A DNA stretch of 64,000 nt from Gottfriedia acidiceleris (GTDB lineage Bacteria; Bacillota; Bacilli; Bacillales; Bacillaceae_G), in contig NZ_NESS01000009.1 in assembly GCF_002128425.1 (NCBI RefSeq), positions 1-64,000 of the forward strand, read 5' to 3'. Position numbers and translations under genes: made by a program. Positions 16,605-24,754 of this stretch are shown piece after piece. The notes beneath the pieces were generated by a model. The model searched no databases. It was not told the origin of the DNA and was given only the letters and a program-made list of their open reading frames with translations. Positions within the stretch are counted from its first letter, which is position 1. The number at the start of each line of letters is the position of its first letter.

Positions 16605-17768
16605 TTATTTGTTTTTTTTCTTTCCGATCATTCCATAGTCTCTTATTATAATATTAACATCGTAGTTTATTTTAGCTTTACTAAATCGTTCATCCCAATT
16701 CTTACTCATTTTTTTCCACTTTTTTGGGTATTGAATTCTTACTTCGTTTCCAAATCCAGCAACATCTGTTTTATAATCATTTTGAAGCTTGTTTGTAACA
16801 TTTTCTACTATTTTTGTAACTTCCTCTTCAGTTGCTTTTTGGATTCTTTTAAGAGTTTTCTCTTGAAATGCAGGTCTTAATTTGGGATTCCAATATTCTG
16901 CAATTCTTCCTTCAGACTCAATTTTTACGTCGAAAGAGATTTTGTCACCTTTTATATGAGGTGTCACTTTACTTTTAACCGATTCAATTTGAAACCAAGT
17001 CGGACCATCAGATTTTTTTGTGTAAGCCTTAACTGCTCCGCCTCTACCTTGTGCAGTGATCCAATTAATCCCTTCTACTTCTTGTGTATTAAGAGTGCCA
17101 ATCATTTTATTTTTCTTACCGTTAAAAATTGCACCGCCAGAAAATTTAGCACCTTTATCTGTGGTTTCTAATAATTGGAGGAGGAAGCTAGAACCAGAGT
17201 TCATTAATCCACCTATTTTTATTAAAGGTGTTTTGCTGACAATTTCTGAAGTCAATGATTTATTAGCAATTTCAACGATCCGTAATGAAGGGATGACATT
17301 TGGTTCCTTCGATTCTAGTGCTTCTGTAGCTTTGCCTTTTGAAATGAAAATCAGAGTACTCCCTCGAATATCTATATCTCGAAAATACAAATCGGTCAGC
17401 TCACGTAGCTTTATTTCTCTAGCAAGTTCTTCGCTAATTACAACACATTTTTGATGCGCCCCAAAAATGTATCCTTCCCTACTTAAAGTTGTTTCCCATC
17501 CAGAAGGTTCTAACGAAATGCCTTCCCCGATTACATTTATATAAGGTTTTGTAGGAACGCCTCCACCTGATTTTGTGGTCATTGCTTCAGGAACAACATA
17601 TTGAAGAGTCGATTTTAATTTGCCGTTTTCATCTTTATCTATAGAAGAACCGACTATTATGTTTAAGTCCTCAATTGGTTTACTACTCCAGCAACCCGAT
17701 AATAAAATTAAAAGACTTATATTTAAAATTGAAATGATCAAAGTTCTCTTATACTTACATTTTCTCAT
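16605..17768 (-). CDS. Spore germination receptor C subunit, Ger(x)C lipoprotein
   Basis: A 387-residue GerAC/GerKC-type subunit of the germinant receptor, anchored to the outer face of the spore inner membrane. The signal peptide ends in LLSGC, placing the lipidated Cys at residue 26. WSSKPIEDLNIIVGSSIDKDENGKL and FSGGAIFNGKKNKMIGTL are family-typical segments. The start lies 14 nt inside the end of the B-subunit gene, so translation is coupled. It is third in the A-B-C order, as in gerA and gerB rather than the A-C-B order of B. subtilis gerK. Which germinant it serves cannot be read from sequence. Confidence 0.93.
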   Translation of the reverse strand: MRKCKYKRTLIISILNISLLILLSGCWSSKPIEDLNIIVGSSIDKDENGKLKSTLQYVVPEAMTTKSGGGVPTKPYINVIGEGISLEPSGWETTLSREGYIFGAHQKCVVISEELAREIKLRELTDLYFRDIDIRGSTLIFISKGKATEALESKEPNVIPSLRIVEIANKSLTSEIVSKTPLIKIGGLMNSGSSFLLQLLETTDKGAKFSGGAIFNGKKNKMIGTLNTQEVEGINWITAQGRGGAVKAYTKKSDGPTWFQIESVKSKVTPHIKGDKISFDVKIESEGRIAEYWNPKLRPAFQEKTLKRIQKATEEEVTKIVENVTNKLQNDYKTDVAGFGNEVRIQYPKKWKKMSKNWDERFSKAKINYDVNIIIRDYGMIGKKKNK

Positions 17769-18858
17769 TTAATTTTTTCCTCACAAAAGAAATCACTAAT
17801 AGGAGAATAGGGACAATACCAAATAAATAAAATGCAGTATTTCCGATTCTATCGGCCATTTTTAAAGTTTGATTTATATCTTTAGGAATCATTGAAATAA
17901 TATAAATAAATGGTAATGTACCAAAGAGGAATGGATTCGAATTTTTTTTATTAAAAATTTGAGCCATTCCAAGGGTGCAAATATAATAGGCAATGATATA
18001 TGTAGCAAAAATTTGCATAATCCAAATAACTAAAAGTAGTGAGTCAAAACGTTCTACAAATAGACCTTGTATATCGTAGCTGCGAATATAAGTAAGAACG
18101 GGCCAAGTTTGCAATAAAACACCATCTACCGAGAAAGCACCGACTACTGCTACCACCGTTATTGTATAAAAAACGAATGGAATACCTATTCCTAACATAA
18201 TTGTTTTTGATACTTTCTTTTTATCCTTCATAAACATAAAGATAAATAAAATCACTTCAAAACCTGAAAAAGAAAGGGAAGTTGTTTTGAGTCCATTAAA
18301 GACAGGTTTAATTCCATTTCCTAGTACAGGACGTAGGTTGTCTATTTCAATAATTCCAATTCCTAATAAAATAACTAATAGAAAGAATAATACAGTGATT
18401 GGAAAAATAATTTCCAAAATTCTAGCGATTGGGTTAATCCCTCCTAGAACTAAATATAAACCAATCCACAAAAAGGGTATTAAAATAGCCCAAGTAGGAG
18501 TGCCTTGTAATAAGAATAATCTAGTAGTTTCTGCCATTACCCGAACCTCTAAAGCTGAAAGGCAAATATAATATATGATGATAATGATACTTAATGAAAT
18601 ACCTAACCATTTACCAATTATTTTTTGATTGAATTGAAAATATGTTTCGTTAGGATATTGTTTACACAACATAACTAGTAAAAAGATTAAACAGGTAATA
18701 AGCAAGCCCGAAATAATAACTGATATCCAACCATCTGGCGTTTTTACTTTGTCAGTAATCGTTCTTGGTAATATTAAAATACCTGCACCAAAAATAAAAT
18801 TTACGATTAGCATCATAGTTTGATGCGCTGATATACGATCAATTGGCTCTGAATTCAT
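17755..18858 (-). CDS. Spore germination receptor B subunit (GerAB family)
   Basis: A 367-residue permease-like subunit of the amino acid/polyamine/organocation superfamily with about 10 transmembrane helices. Family signs are the opening ISAHQTMMLIVNFIFGAGILILPR and the LSFSGFEVILFIFMFMKDKKK stretch. The B subunit is thought to hold the germinant-binding pocket. It lies 25 bp after the A-subunit gene and overlaps the C-subunit gene by 14 nt. Length is normal for the family. Confidence 0.95.
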   Translation of the reverse strand: MNSEPIDRISAHQTMMLIVNFIFGAGILILPRTITDKVKTPDGWISVIISGLLITCLIFLLVMLCKQYPNETYFQFNQKIIGKWLGISLSIIIIIYYICLSALEVRVMAETTRLFLLQGTPTWAILIPFLWIGLYLVLGGINPIARILEIIFPITVLFFLLVILLGIGIIEIDNLRPVLGNGIKPVFNGLKTTSLSFSGFEVILFIFMFMKDKKKVSKTIMLGIGIPFVFYTITVVAVVGAFSVDGVLLQTWPVLTYIRSYDIQGLFVERFDSLLLVIWIMQIFATYIIAYYICTLGMAQIFNKKNSNPFLFGTLPFIYIISMIPKDINQTLKMADRIGNTAFYLFGIVPILLLVISFVRKKLNEKM

Positions 18859-18883
18859 AACTTAGTACTCCTCCTTTCATATT

Positions 18884-20446
18884 CTATTTCATTCTTCTTG
18901 TTCTTTTTGCTTGTAGGCTTTTAGGTCGATTTTTCATCATAAATAAAGGAGCTCTTACGATGAAATCTTTCCAATCACTAAATCGAACTGGAGCAACGGG
19001 ACTTAAGTAAGGAACACCAAAGCTTTTGAGTTTAACTAAATGACTAAATACTAATAGGAAAAATAATATGACTCCATATAAACCAAATACACTTGCAAAA
19101 AGCATGGATAAAAAACGAAGCATACGAAGGGCAATTCCTACATTATATTGTGGTAATGTAAATGAGGAAATTGCCGTTACTGCAACTACAATTACCATGA
19201 TTGTACTTACAATTCCTGCTTCAACTGCGGCTTGGCCAATAATTAATCCTCCAACAATTCCTAAAGATTGCCCAATCGGTTTTGGTAAACGAAGGCCGGC
19301 TTCCCTTAATACTTCAATCGAAATTTCCATTATTAGTGCTTCAATTAACGGAGGAAATGGTACGCCACCTCTAGTTGCTGCTATATGAAATACTAGCTTT
19401 GTCGGAATTAAGCCTTGATGAAATGAAATAAATGCAATGTATAAAGATGGAGCAAATAAAGCAATAAAACATGAAAGATATCGTAATAATCGAACTAAAG
19501 TAGCTGCCAACCATCTTTCATAATAGTCCTCAGGAGATTGTATTAACATCTGAAATGTTACAGGAGCAATTAGTGCAAATGGTGATCCATCTAATAAAAT
19601 GGCAACTCGACCTTCCATTAAAGCACTCATAACTCGATCAGGACGTTCGGTACTTTGAATCTGAGGAAATGGACTTAAATAATCATCTTCTATTAATTGT
19701 TCAATATAACCAGAATCTGGGACTGTATCAATTTCAATTCTTTTAATTCGTTTTTTTACTTCTTCTACAAGTTGAGAATCAGCAAGATTTGTAATGTACG
19801 CTATAACTAATTCTTTTTTTGATACTTCTCCTATCTCAAATCCTATAATAGATAAATCTGGAGTTTTTCCAGAACGCCTAAGCAGTGCTGTATTATCAGA
19901 TAAGTTTTCAACAAAGCCAATTCTTGGTCCACGTACTAGTGCTTCTGAATCTGGTTCTTTAATATCTCTTGATTTTGTTAATGCTTCACCGATTAAAAAG
20001 CATCCAGTTATACCATCTATTAATAATGCAATTGAACCAGATAATACTCCCAATTTTAATTTTTTATAAGTATTAACATCTTCAATTGTACAAACAGCAA
20101 GTGATTGCTCTTTAATATATTTTTTAATTTCATTTTGTTTAAGAGAGAGTCCATTTGTTTTTTGATCATTTGCAATTGCAGAAAGTCCAGCCATTAACTC
20201 GCTCATTATATGAGTTTGAATTAAGTCCGTATCTGATAAACCATCAATAAAAATAAGTGCAAGTTGAATTTCTGTTTCACCTAATAGAAACTCTCTAAAT
20301 TTCACATCAGAATTATGTCCGATTTCATTAAACATCCGATCCAAATTTACTTGAAGATCACTGGACAAATTCTCATTACTATCTTGAGATTCATTATTTA
20401 GAGATTCCGTATTTTCTTGATTAACTTTGGATCTCCACCGCTTCAT
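18884..20446 (-). CDS. Spore germination receptor A subunit (GerAA family)
   Basis: A 520-residue GerA-family protein. It has a soluble N-terminal half and a C-terminal half with about five hydrophobic helices. Diagnostic segments are SDTALLRR-like NLSDNTALLRRSGKTPDL, PDRVMSALMEGRVAILLDGSPFALIAPVTF, and RGGVPFPPLIEALIMEISIEVLREAGLRLPKPIGQSLGIVGGLIIGQAAVEAG, seen in fragments along the protein. Its ribosome site GGAGAAAGAG lies inside the last codons of a 41-codon gene immediately upstream. This suggests a four-gene operon transcribed in the forespore. Confidence 0.95.
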   Translation of the reverse strand: MKRWRSKVNQENTESLNNESQDSNENLSSDLQVNLDRMFNEIGHNSDVKFREFLLGETEIQLALIFIDGLSDTDLIQTHIMSELMAGLSAIANDQKTNGLSLKQNEIKKYIKEQSLAVCTIEDVNTYKKLKLGVLSGSIALLIDGITGCFLIGEALTKSRDIKEPDSEALVRGPRIGFVENLSDNTALLRRSGKTPDLSIIGFEIGEVSKKELVIAYITNLADSQLVEEVKKRIKRIEIDTVPDSGYIEQLIEDDYLSPFPQIQSTERPDRVMSALMEGRVAILLDGSPFALIAPVTFQMLIQSPEDYYERWLAATLVRLLRYLSCFIALFAPSLYIAFISFHQGLIPTKLVFHIAATRGGVPFPPLIEALIMEISIEVLREAGLRLPKPIGQSLGIVGGLIIGQAAVEAGIVSTIMVIVVAVTAISSFTLPQYNVGIALRMLRFLSMLFASVFGLYGVILFFLLVFSHLVKLKSFGVPYLSPVAPVRFSDWKDFIVRAPLFMMKNRPKSLQAKRTRRMK

Positions 20447-20451
20447 TTAAA

Positions 20452-20577
20452 TCACTCTTTCTCCATAAAATGAACCCATTTGAAAAATTTTGATAAACCA
20501 ACAGGAACGATAAAGGTAACAAAAGCTTGGATAAAAATCGGATACTCAGGTATTAGTGAAATAATCTTTTTAAACAT
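20452..20577 (-). CDS. 41-residue membrane peptide at the head of the germination operon (possible D subunit)
   Basis: An ATG frame of 41 codons with GAGGATG 7-9 nt upstream. It ends 5 bp before the A-subunit ATG, and its last codons contain that gene's ribosome site. The peptide has one hydrophobic helix (about residues 13-29, IPEYPIFIQAFVTFIVPVGL region) with basic and aromatic flanks. Small membrane D subunits are known in several Bacillus germinant receptor operons, usually longer with two helices. This may be a minimal version. It is easily missed because of its length. Function is inferred from position. Confidence 0.6.
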   Translation of the reverse strand: MFKKIISLIPEYPIFIQAFVTFIVPVGLSKFFKWVHFMEKE

Positions 20578-20616
20578 TTAATCATCCTCATGTAAAATAT
20601 AAATAAAGTTTAAAGG

Positions 20617-20646
20617 TATTATTTCCCATTGTAGGAAAAGAATGCA
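20617..20646 (-). promoter_or_regulatory. Possible sigma-G promoter of the germination operon
   Basis: On the minus strand TGCATT (20646-20641), 17 bp, then AATAATA (20623-20617). This is a good match to the sigma-G consensus and lies about 40 bp before the 41-codon gene. Forespore expression is expected for germinant receptors. Confidence 0.5.
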
Positions 20647-20886
20647 GAAAGATAGGAAAAGTAATATTCATATTGAAATAAAAACACTAGATAATGAAGC
20701 AGTATTTAAATAATTAATCAATTTTAATTAAATAATTGAATATTTCCTATTTTAAAAAAACGGCAAAATAGTATAATAAACCTAATAGATTATGTGCGAT
20801 ATTACCTAATTTTCTATTTTTTATCTAGTTAAAAGGTTGAATGATCAATTAAAAAAGATTATTACCGAGTATGGAGAGGAAAGCTT

Positions 20887-22167
20887 ATGAATCAGATGCT
20901 TCTATATGATTTTCTTACATTAATGAAAGACAAAAATTGGAATAAAGCTGATTTAGCTAAATGCTCTGGAATCCATATTAGTGATATTAGTAGAGTTTTT
21001 AATAATAAAAAGCCACTATCTTTGCATTATTTAGATGCAATTACAGAGGCGTTCGGTTTGGCAGAAGGTCATTTTTACTCGAGCTATACACAATTATGTT
21101 TTAATCAGAATCGATATTTAGATAAACGAAGAAGTGTAGCGTTTATTTATAAATGTGCAATAAATGGATTTAAAAAAGAGTTAAACTTTATCATTTCTGA
21201 AATGTTAGAGGAAAAATCAAAGACAATACGGACTAAAAATTTACAAAATTTATTTGAGATTGCTGAAAAGTTATTTGCTGAAGGGAAAGAGAAAGAGGCG
21301 TTGCCTTTATATGAAATCATTATTCATCACATGCCAGATCAAACCGCAGAGGAAGTTGCTATTAGTTATTTTAGAAAGTACTATTTAATTAGATTAACAG
21401 AGGAAGGACCAGCTACTCTTGTCCATGTATTAGAATATGTGAGTTATATGCCAGATGATTTTCAGGAATTAACAATTTTATGGATTACGGCCACTTACTA
21501 TATGTTAAAACAATGGGACAAAGTCCTTCATTATGCTAAGCGATTAGAAAAAATGGCAAAAAATGAAAAGCATTTTGGCTACGCATTAGTATATCAAGGT
21601 TTCGCTTTAAATAGGTTAAGTAATTCTTTAGATGAAGTGCTAGATATAATTAAAAAGTATAGTAAAATAAATGATTTTTTTGCAGAGGCTGCAATCGGTA
21701 ATCGTTATGTTACATTACTTGATTTTGAAGAATTACATTATGTTGATGAATATTATGATTGGATTAAAGATCGAGATGATCTATATGTAGGAATTCCGAG
21801 AATTATAGAATCCTTTGTAAAATTAGGTAGATTGGAAGAAGCTTCGGCGTTAATCAATCTCCATGAAAATGTAATTAATGAAATGGCAAATAGTTCAAAT
21901 TTATATAAACAGCAATTGTATTTGGACTTCTGCTACGCACAATCACTTTTAAAATGTGAAACTAAGCAATATATTGAAGGGTTAAATGAATTAATAAAGG
22001 TAGCTCGAAAAGTAAAGAATGCAGGAATAATAGAAAAATTTAAAATTTGCCTATTATCAATTTGGCACTATAGAGATCATTTAACAGATCAATTAAATGA
22101 AGATTATATCCAAATGTTAAGTGACGATCGGAATCGGACGAGTAATTTGTATGTAATGAGCCCATAA
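20887..22167 (+). CDS. XRE-type HTH regulator with TPR-like helical repeats (RNPP/AimR-like architecture)
   Basis: 426 residues. An N-terminal XRE helix-turn-helix (LMKDKNWNKADLAKCSGIHISDISRVFNN, about 11-45) precedes a long all-helical region with TPR-like repeats (for example AEKLFAEGKEKEALPLYEIIIHHMPD and YMLKQWDKVLHYAKRLEKMAKN). This layout is shared with peptide-sensing RNPP regulators, AimR-like receptors and a Bacillus family of uncharacterised regulators. No pheromone-like peptide gene is visible directly downstream. GGAGAGG precedes the ATG. It is divergent from the germination operon, so control of that operon is possible but unproven. A weak AGCCC/GGGCT terminator overlaps its last codons. 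Confidence 0.7.
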   Translation: MNQMLLYDFLTLMKDKNWNKADLAKCSGIHISDISRVFNNKKPLSLHYLDAITEAFGLAEGHFYSSYTQLCFNQNRYLDKRRSVAFIYKCAINGFKKELNFIISEMLEEKSKTIRTKNLQNLFEIAEKLFAEGKEKEALPLYEIIIHHMPDQTAEEVAISYFRKYYLIRLTEEGPATLVHVLEYVSYMPDDFQELTILWITATYYMLKQWDKVLHYAKRLEKMAKNEKHFGYALVYQGFALNRLSNSLDEVLDIIKKYSKINDFFAEAAIGNRYVTLLDFEELHYVDEYYDWIKDRDDLYVGIPRIIESFVKLGRLEEASALINLHENVINEMANSSNLYKQQLYLDFCYAQSLLKCETKQYIEGLNELIKVARKVKNAGIIEKFKICLLSIWHYRDHLTDQLNEDYIQMLSDDRNRTSNLYVMSP

Positions 22168-22321
22168 AACGGGCTTCTTTTTTTGCCATCAAACAGCAAT
22201 TGAATTACTTAAAGCAAAATCCAACTGTTAACACCTAATAATAAATATTAATCGAAAACATTAGAAAGAGTTAAGAGTGCATTAGGAATTAGGTAATTTA
22301 GTTTGGGATCCAAAAAGTACT

Positions 22322-22358
22322 AATAACCACAAGGGAAATTGCAATCCTTGTGGTTATT
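22322..22358. terminator. Bidirectional terminator between the XRE regulator and the epimerase
   Basis: A perfect 13-bp stem, AATAACCACAAGG with CCTTGTGGTTATT, and an 11-nt loop between convergent genes. Confidence 0.85.
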
Positions 22359-22387
22359 TAAATTTCTAGATTGATTTTTAAATAGCT

Positions 22388-23380
22388 TTAGTTTATCTTT
22401 TTATACTCCTTAAACCATTCGACGAATTTAGCAATCCCATTTTCAATTGAAGTAGTTGGGCTAAAGTGTATGTCATTTACGAGCTGATTAATATCTGCAT
22501 ATGTTTCAAGTACTTCCCCAGTAACCATCGGCAATAATCGAATATTTGCTTTTATACCTAGTTGCTCTTCTAAAACCTCGATAAAATAGTTTAATTTCAC
22601 GGGGCTATTGTTACCGATATTATAAAGCTTATAATACGAAGACGATTCATTTGGTGGTCCATTTTTAATGATTCTTACAATCGATTCAACAACATCATCA
22701 ATATAAGTAAAATCTCGTTTCATATTTCCATAATTATAAACCTCTATTGGTTGTCCGTTAACGATTGAATTTGCAAATTTAAACAGTGCCATATCTGGTC
22801 TACCCCACGGTCCGTAAACAGTAAAAAAACGTAATCCAGTAGTAGGTAAATTAAACGTATGACTATATGAATGTGCCATTAATTCATTTGCTTTTTTTGT
22901 AGCTGCATATAAACTAATTGGTTCATCAACTCGATCGCTAATCGAAGAAGGAGTTTTTTTGTTATTGCCGTAAACAGAGCTTGAAGAGGCATATATGAGG
23001 TGTTTAATTTGATGGTTTTTACAACACTCTAAAATATTAGCAAAACCTACAAGGTTTGATTGGATATATGAACCTGGATTTTCTAAACTATATCTCACTC
23101 CAGCCTGTGCTGCTAAATTAATGACAAGATCGAAATTATTTTGTACAAAGAGATCTTCTAGTAGTTCCAAATTATCTATTGAGCCATTTATGAAACTAAA
23201 GTGTTTATATTTTTTTAAAAGATCCAATCTATCATATTTTAGACGTCTATCATAGTAATCATTTATATTATCAATTCCGATGATCTGAGAACCTTGTTCT
23301 AATAGTCGCCGACTTAGATGAAATCCAATAAATCCGGCACACCCAGTAATTAAGATGCGCTTAGTATCAGCTTTTTTAAT
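22388..23380 (-). CDS. UDP-glucuronate 4-epimerase-like NAD-dependent epimerase (ATT start proposed)
   Basis: About 330 residues of the extended short-chain dehydrogenase type. It has the NAD motif GCAGFIGFHL, YASSSSVYG and the catalytic YAATKKANE, with RFFTVYGPWGRPDMA typical of UDP-glucuronate epimerases. It would convert UDP-glucuronate to UDP-galacturonate. A GTG-initiated frame runs 46 codons further upstream, but that extension is unlike the family and has no ribosome site. By contrast AAGGAGG lies exactly 8 nt before an ATT codon at 23380, giving the natural N-terminus IKKADTKRILITG. ATT initiation is therefore proposed. UDP-glucuronate would come from GalU and Ugd encoded nearby. Confidence 0.85.
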   Translation of the reverse strand: MKKADTKRILITGCAGFIGFHLSRRLLEQGSQIIGIDNINDYYDRRLKYDRLDLLKKYKHFSFINGSIDNLELLEDLFVQNNFDLVINLAAQAGVRYSLENPGSYIQSNLVGFANILECCKNHQIKHLIYASSSSVYGNNKKTPSSISDRVDEPISLYAATKKANELMAHSYSHTFNLPTTGLRFFTVYGPWGRPDMALFKFANSIVNGQPIEVYNYGNMKRDFTYIDDVVESIVRIIKNGPPNESSSYYKLYNIGNNSPVKLNYFIEVLEEQLGIKANIRLLPMVTGEVLETYADINQLVNDIHFSPTTSIENGIAKFVEWFKEYKKIN

Positions 23381-23395
23381 GTTAAAAACCTCCTT
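23378..23395 (-). promoter_or_regulatory. Consensus ribosome binding site placed for an ATT start codon
   Basis: Minus-strand AAGGAGG (23395-23389), eight bases, then ATT (23380-23378). No ATG, GTG or TTG lies at a usable distance downstream in the correct frame. This site decides the start of the epimerase. Confidence 0.65.
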
Positions 23396-23588
23396 ATTTA
23401 ACAAGAGTTGCAATATCATATGATGGATAAATCGACAAAGTTCGAATCCAAATCGAAATATGTATTTAACTAGATTAGAAGAAAATACTTTTTTAATAGA
23501 ATACACATATACCCTCACAATACTTGGACAAAATCATATTATTACATTAGGTCTAATCACATTTAGAGCAAAAAAATAAATAAGCAAC

Positions 23589-23626
23589 CATATATTACAT
23601 TTCATTAAAAAGAAATGTGAATTTTT
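23589..23626 (+). promoter_or_regulatory. Possible sigma-K -10 element and hairpin before cotS
   Basis: CATATATTA (23589-23597) matches the mother-cell sigma-K -10 pattern CATANNNTA; the -35 is weak. ACATTTC and GAAATGT (23597-23618) followed by TTTTTTT form a small terminator-like hairpin. It lies around the expected transcription start, about 40 bp before the gene. Confidence 0.4.
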
Positions 23627-23656
23627 TTATGGGCTCTAAAAAGTAGGAGGGAGAAA

Positions 23657-24754
23657 TTGAATAATATAATAATTGAGCCTTGGATCGTCGATGAGCTTAT
23701 TCATGATGAATTCTATGTGCCTGAATATATTGAAAAAATTGGACTTGAAGTACTAAAGTTTTATGACCTTCAAGTAAATAGCATGCAAGTCATCACTACT
23801 AAAGCCGACAAAGGTGGAGCAATTTGGAAAATTGAAACGAACGATGGACCAAAAAGCTTTAAGCTTTTACACAGAAGACCTACGAGAAGTATGTTTAGTT
23901 TAGGAGCTCAGAAGTATTTAGTAGAAGTGCAAAAGGCAAGAGTTCCAGCAATCGTTCGAACTAGAGATGGCGAGGAATATGTAGAAGCTGGTGGAAAGCT
24001 ATGGTTCGTTGCAGAATGGATAGAAGAATTGGCACCTGTTTCTAAAGATTTAGAAGGTGCTAAGCAGTTATGTTATGCACTTGGTGAGTTTCATCATTTA
24101 AGTAAAGGGTATGTACCACCGATTCAAGCAGAAATTGCATCAAGATTGCACAAATGGCCAAAAAGTTATGAAAAAATATATAACAAAATGAATTGGTTCA
24201 GAACGATTGCCTTAGCTTATGAAGAAATGCCTGCTAGTCAGGATTTATTAAATGTAGTAGATACATTTCAAGAACAAGCAAGAAAGAGTATGGAAGACCT
24301 AAATAATTCTAGTTACTTTAATATGGTGAATGAAGGTAACGCAAGTTGGGGCTTAGTTCACCAAGATTACGGATGGTCAAATGGTCAAATGGGTCCAAAT
24401 GGAATGTGGATCATTGATTTAGACGGGGTTGCATATGATTTGCCAATTCGTGATCTTAGAAAACTAATATCTGGTACAATGTCTGATTTATTTGCTTGGG
24501 ATGCTACATGGGTAAGGGAAATGATTAACGCATATCACGAAGCAAATCCAATCTCGAAAGAATTATATGAAGTATTAATGATTGATTTTGCAATGCCAAA
24601 TGAATTCTATAAAAACATTAAAGAAGTACTATATGAACCAGAATTATTTTTAGGCGAAACGACTAAACAATTAATTCAATCAATCGTTGACTTAGAGCAG
24701 TCAAAGTGGGCAACATTGAATGAAGTTCGCAACGACTGGAGTGGAAAAGAATGA
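23657..24754 (+). CDS. CotS-family spore coat kinase-like protein
   Basis: A 365-residue member of the CotS/YutH/CotI aminoglycoside-phosphotransferase-like coat proteins. The phosphotransfer residues are intact: HQDYGWSN (235-242, Asp237 and Asn242) and the metal-binding IIDLD (Asp254, Asp256), followed by GVAYDLPIRDLRKL. It starts at TTG with GGAGG 6 nt upstream. Its stop overlaps the start of the CotSA-like glycosyltransferase (ATGA), as in the cotS-cotSA pairing of B. subtilis. It probably acts in the mother cell on the coat or on a coat polysaccharide. Compare the degenerate paralogue at 15515. Confidence 0.85.
   Translation: MNNIIIEPWIVDELIHDEFYVPEYIEKIGLEVLKFYDLQVNSMQVITTKADKGGAIWKIETNDGPKSFKLLHRRPTRSMFSLGAQKYLVEVQKARVPAIVRTRDGEEYVEAGGKLWFVAEWIEELAPVSKDLEGAKQLCYALGEFHHLSKGYVPPIQAEIASRLHKWPKSYEKIYNKMNWFRTIALAYEEMPASQDLLNVVDTFQEQARKSMEDLNNSSYFNMVNEGNASWGLVHQDYGWSNGQMGPNGMWIIDLDGVAYDLPIRDLRKLISGTMSDLFAWDATWVREMINAYHEANPISKELYEVLMIDFAMPNEFYKNIKEVLYEPELFLGETTKQLIQSIVDLEQSKWATLNEVRNDWSGKE

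Noticed and set aside
17056-17454. 132-codon plus-strand open frame
   Set aside because: Antisense to the germination C-subunit gene and not protein-like in composition.
20887-22167. Prophage arbitrium (AimR) system
   Set aside because: Architecture is similar but there is no aimP-like peptide gene, integrase or phage structural gene nearby.
23381-23518. Extended N-terminus of the epimerase from a GTG at 23518
   Set aside because: The extra 46 residues are unlike the family, precede the perfect AAGGAGG site and have no ribosome site of their own.
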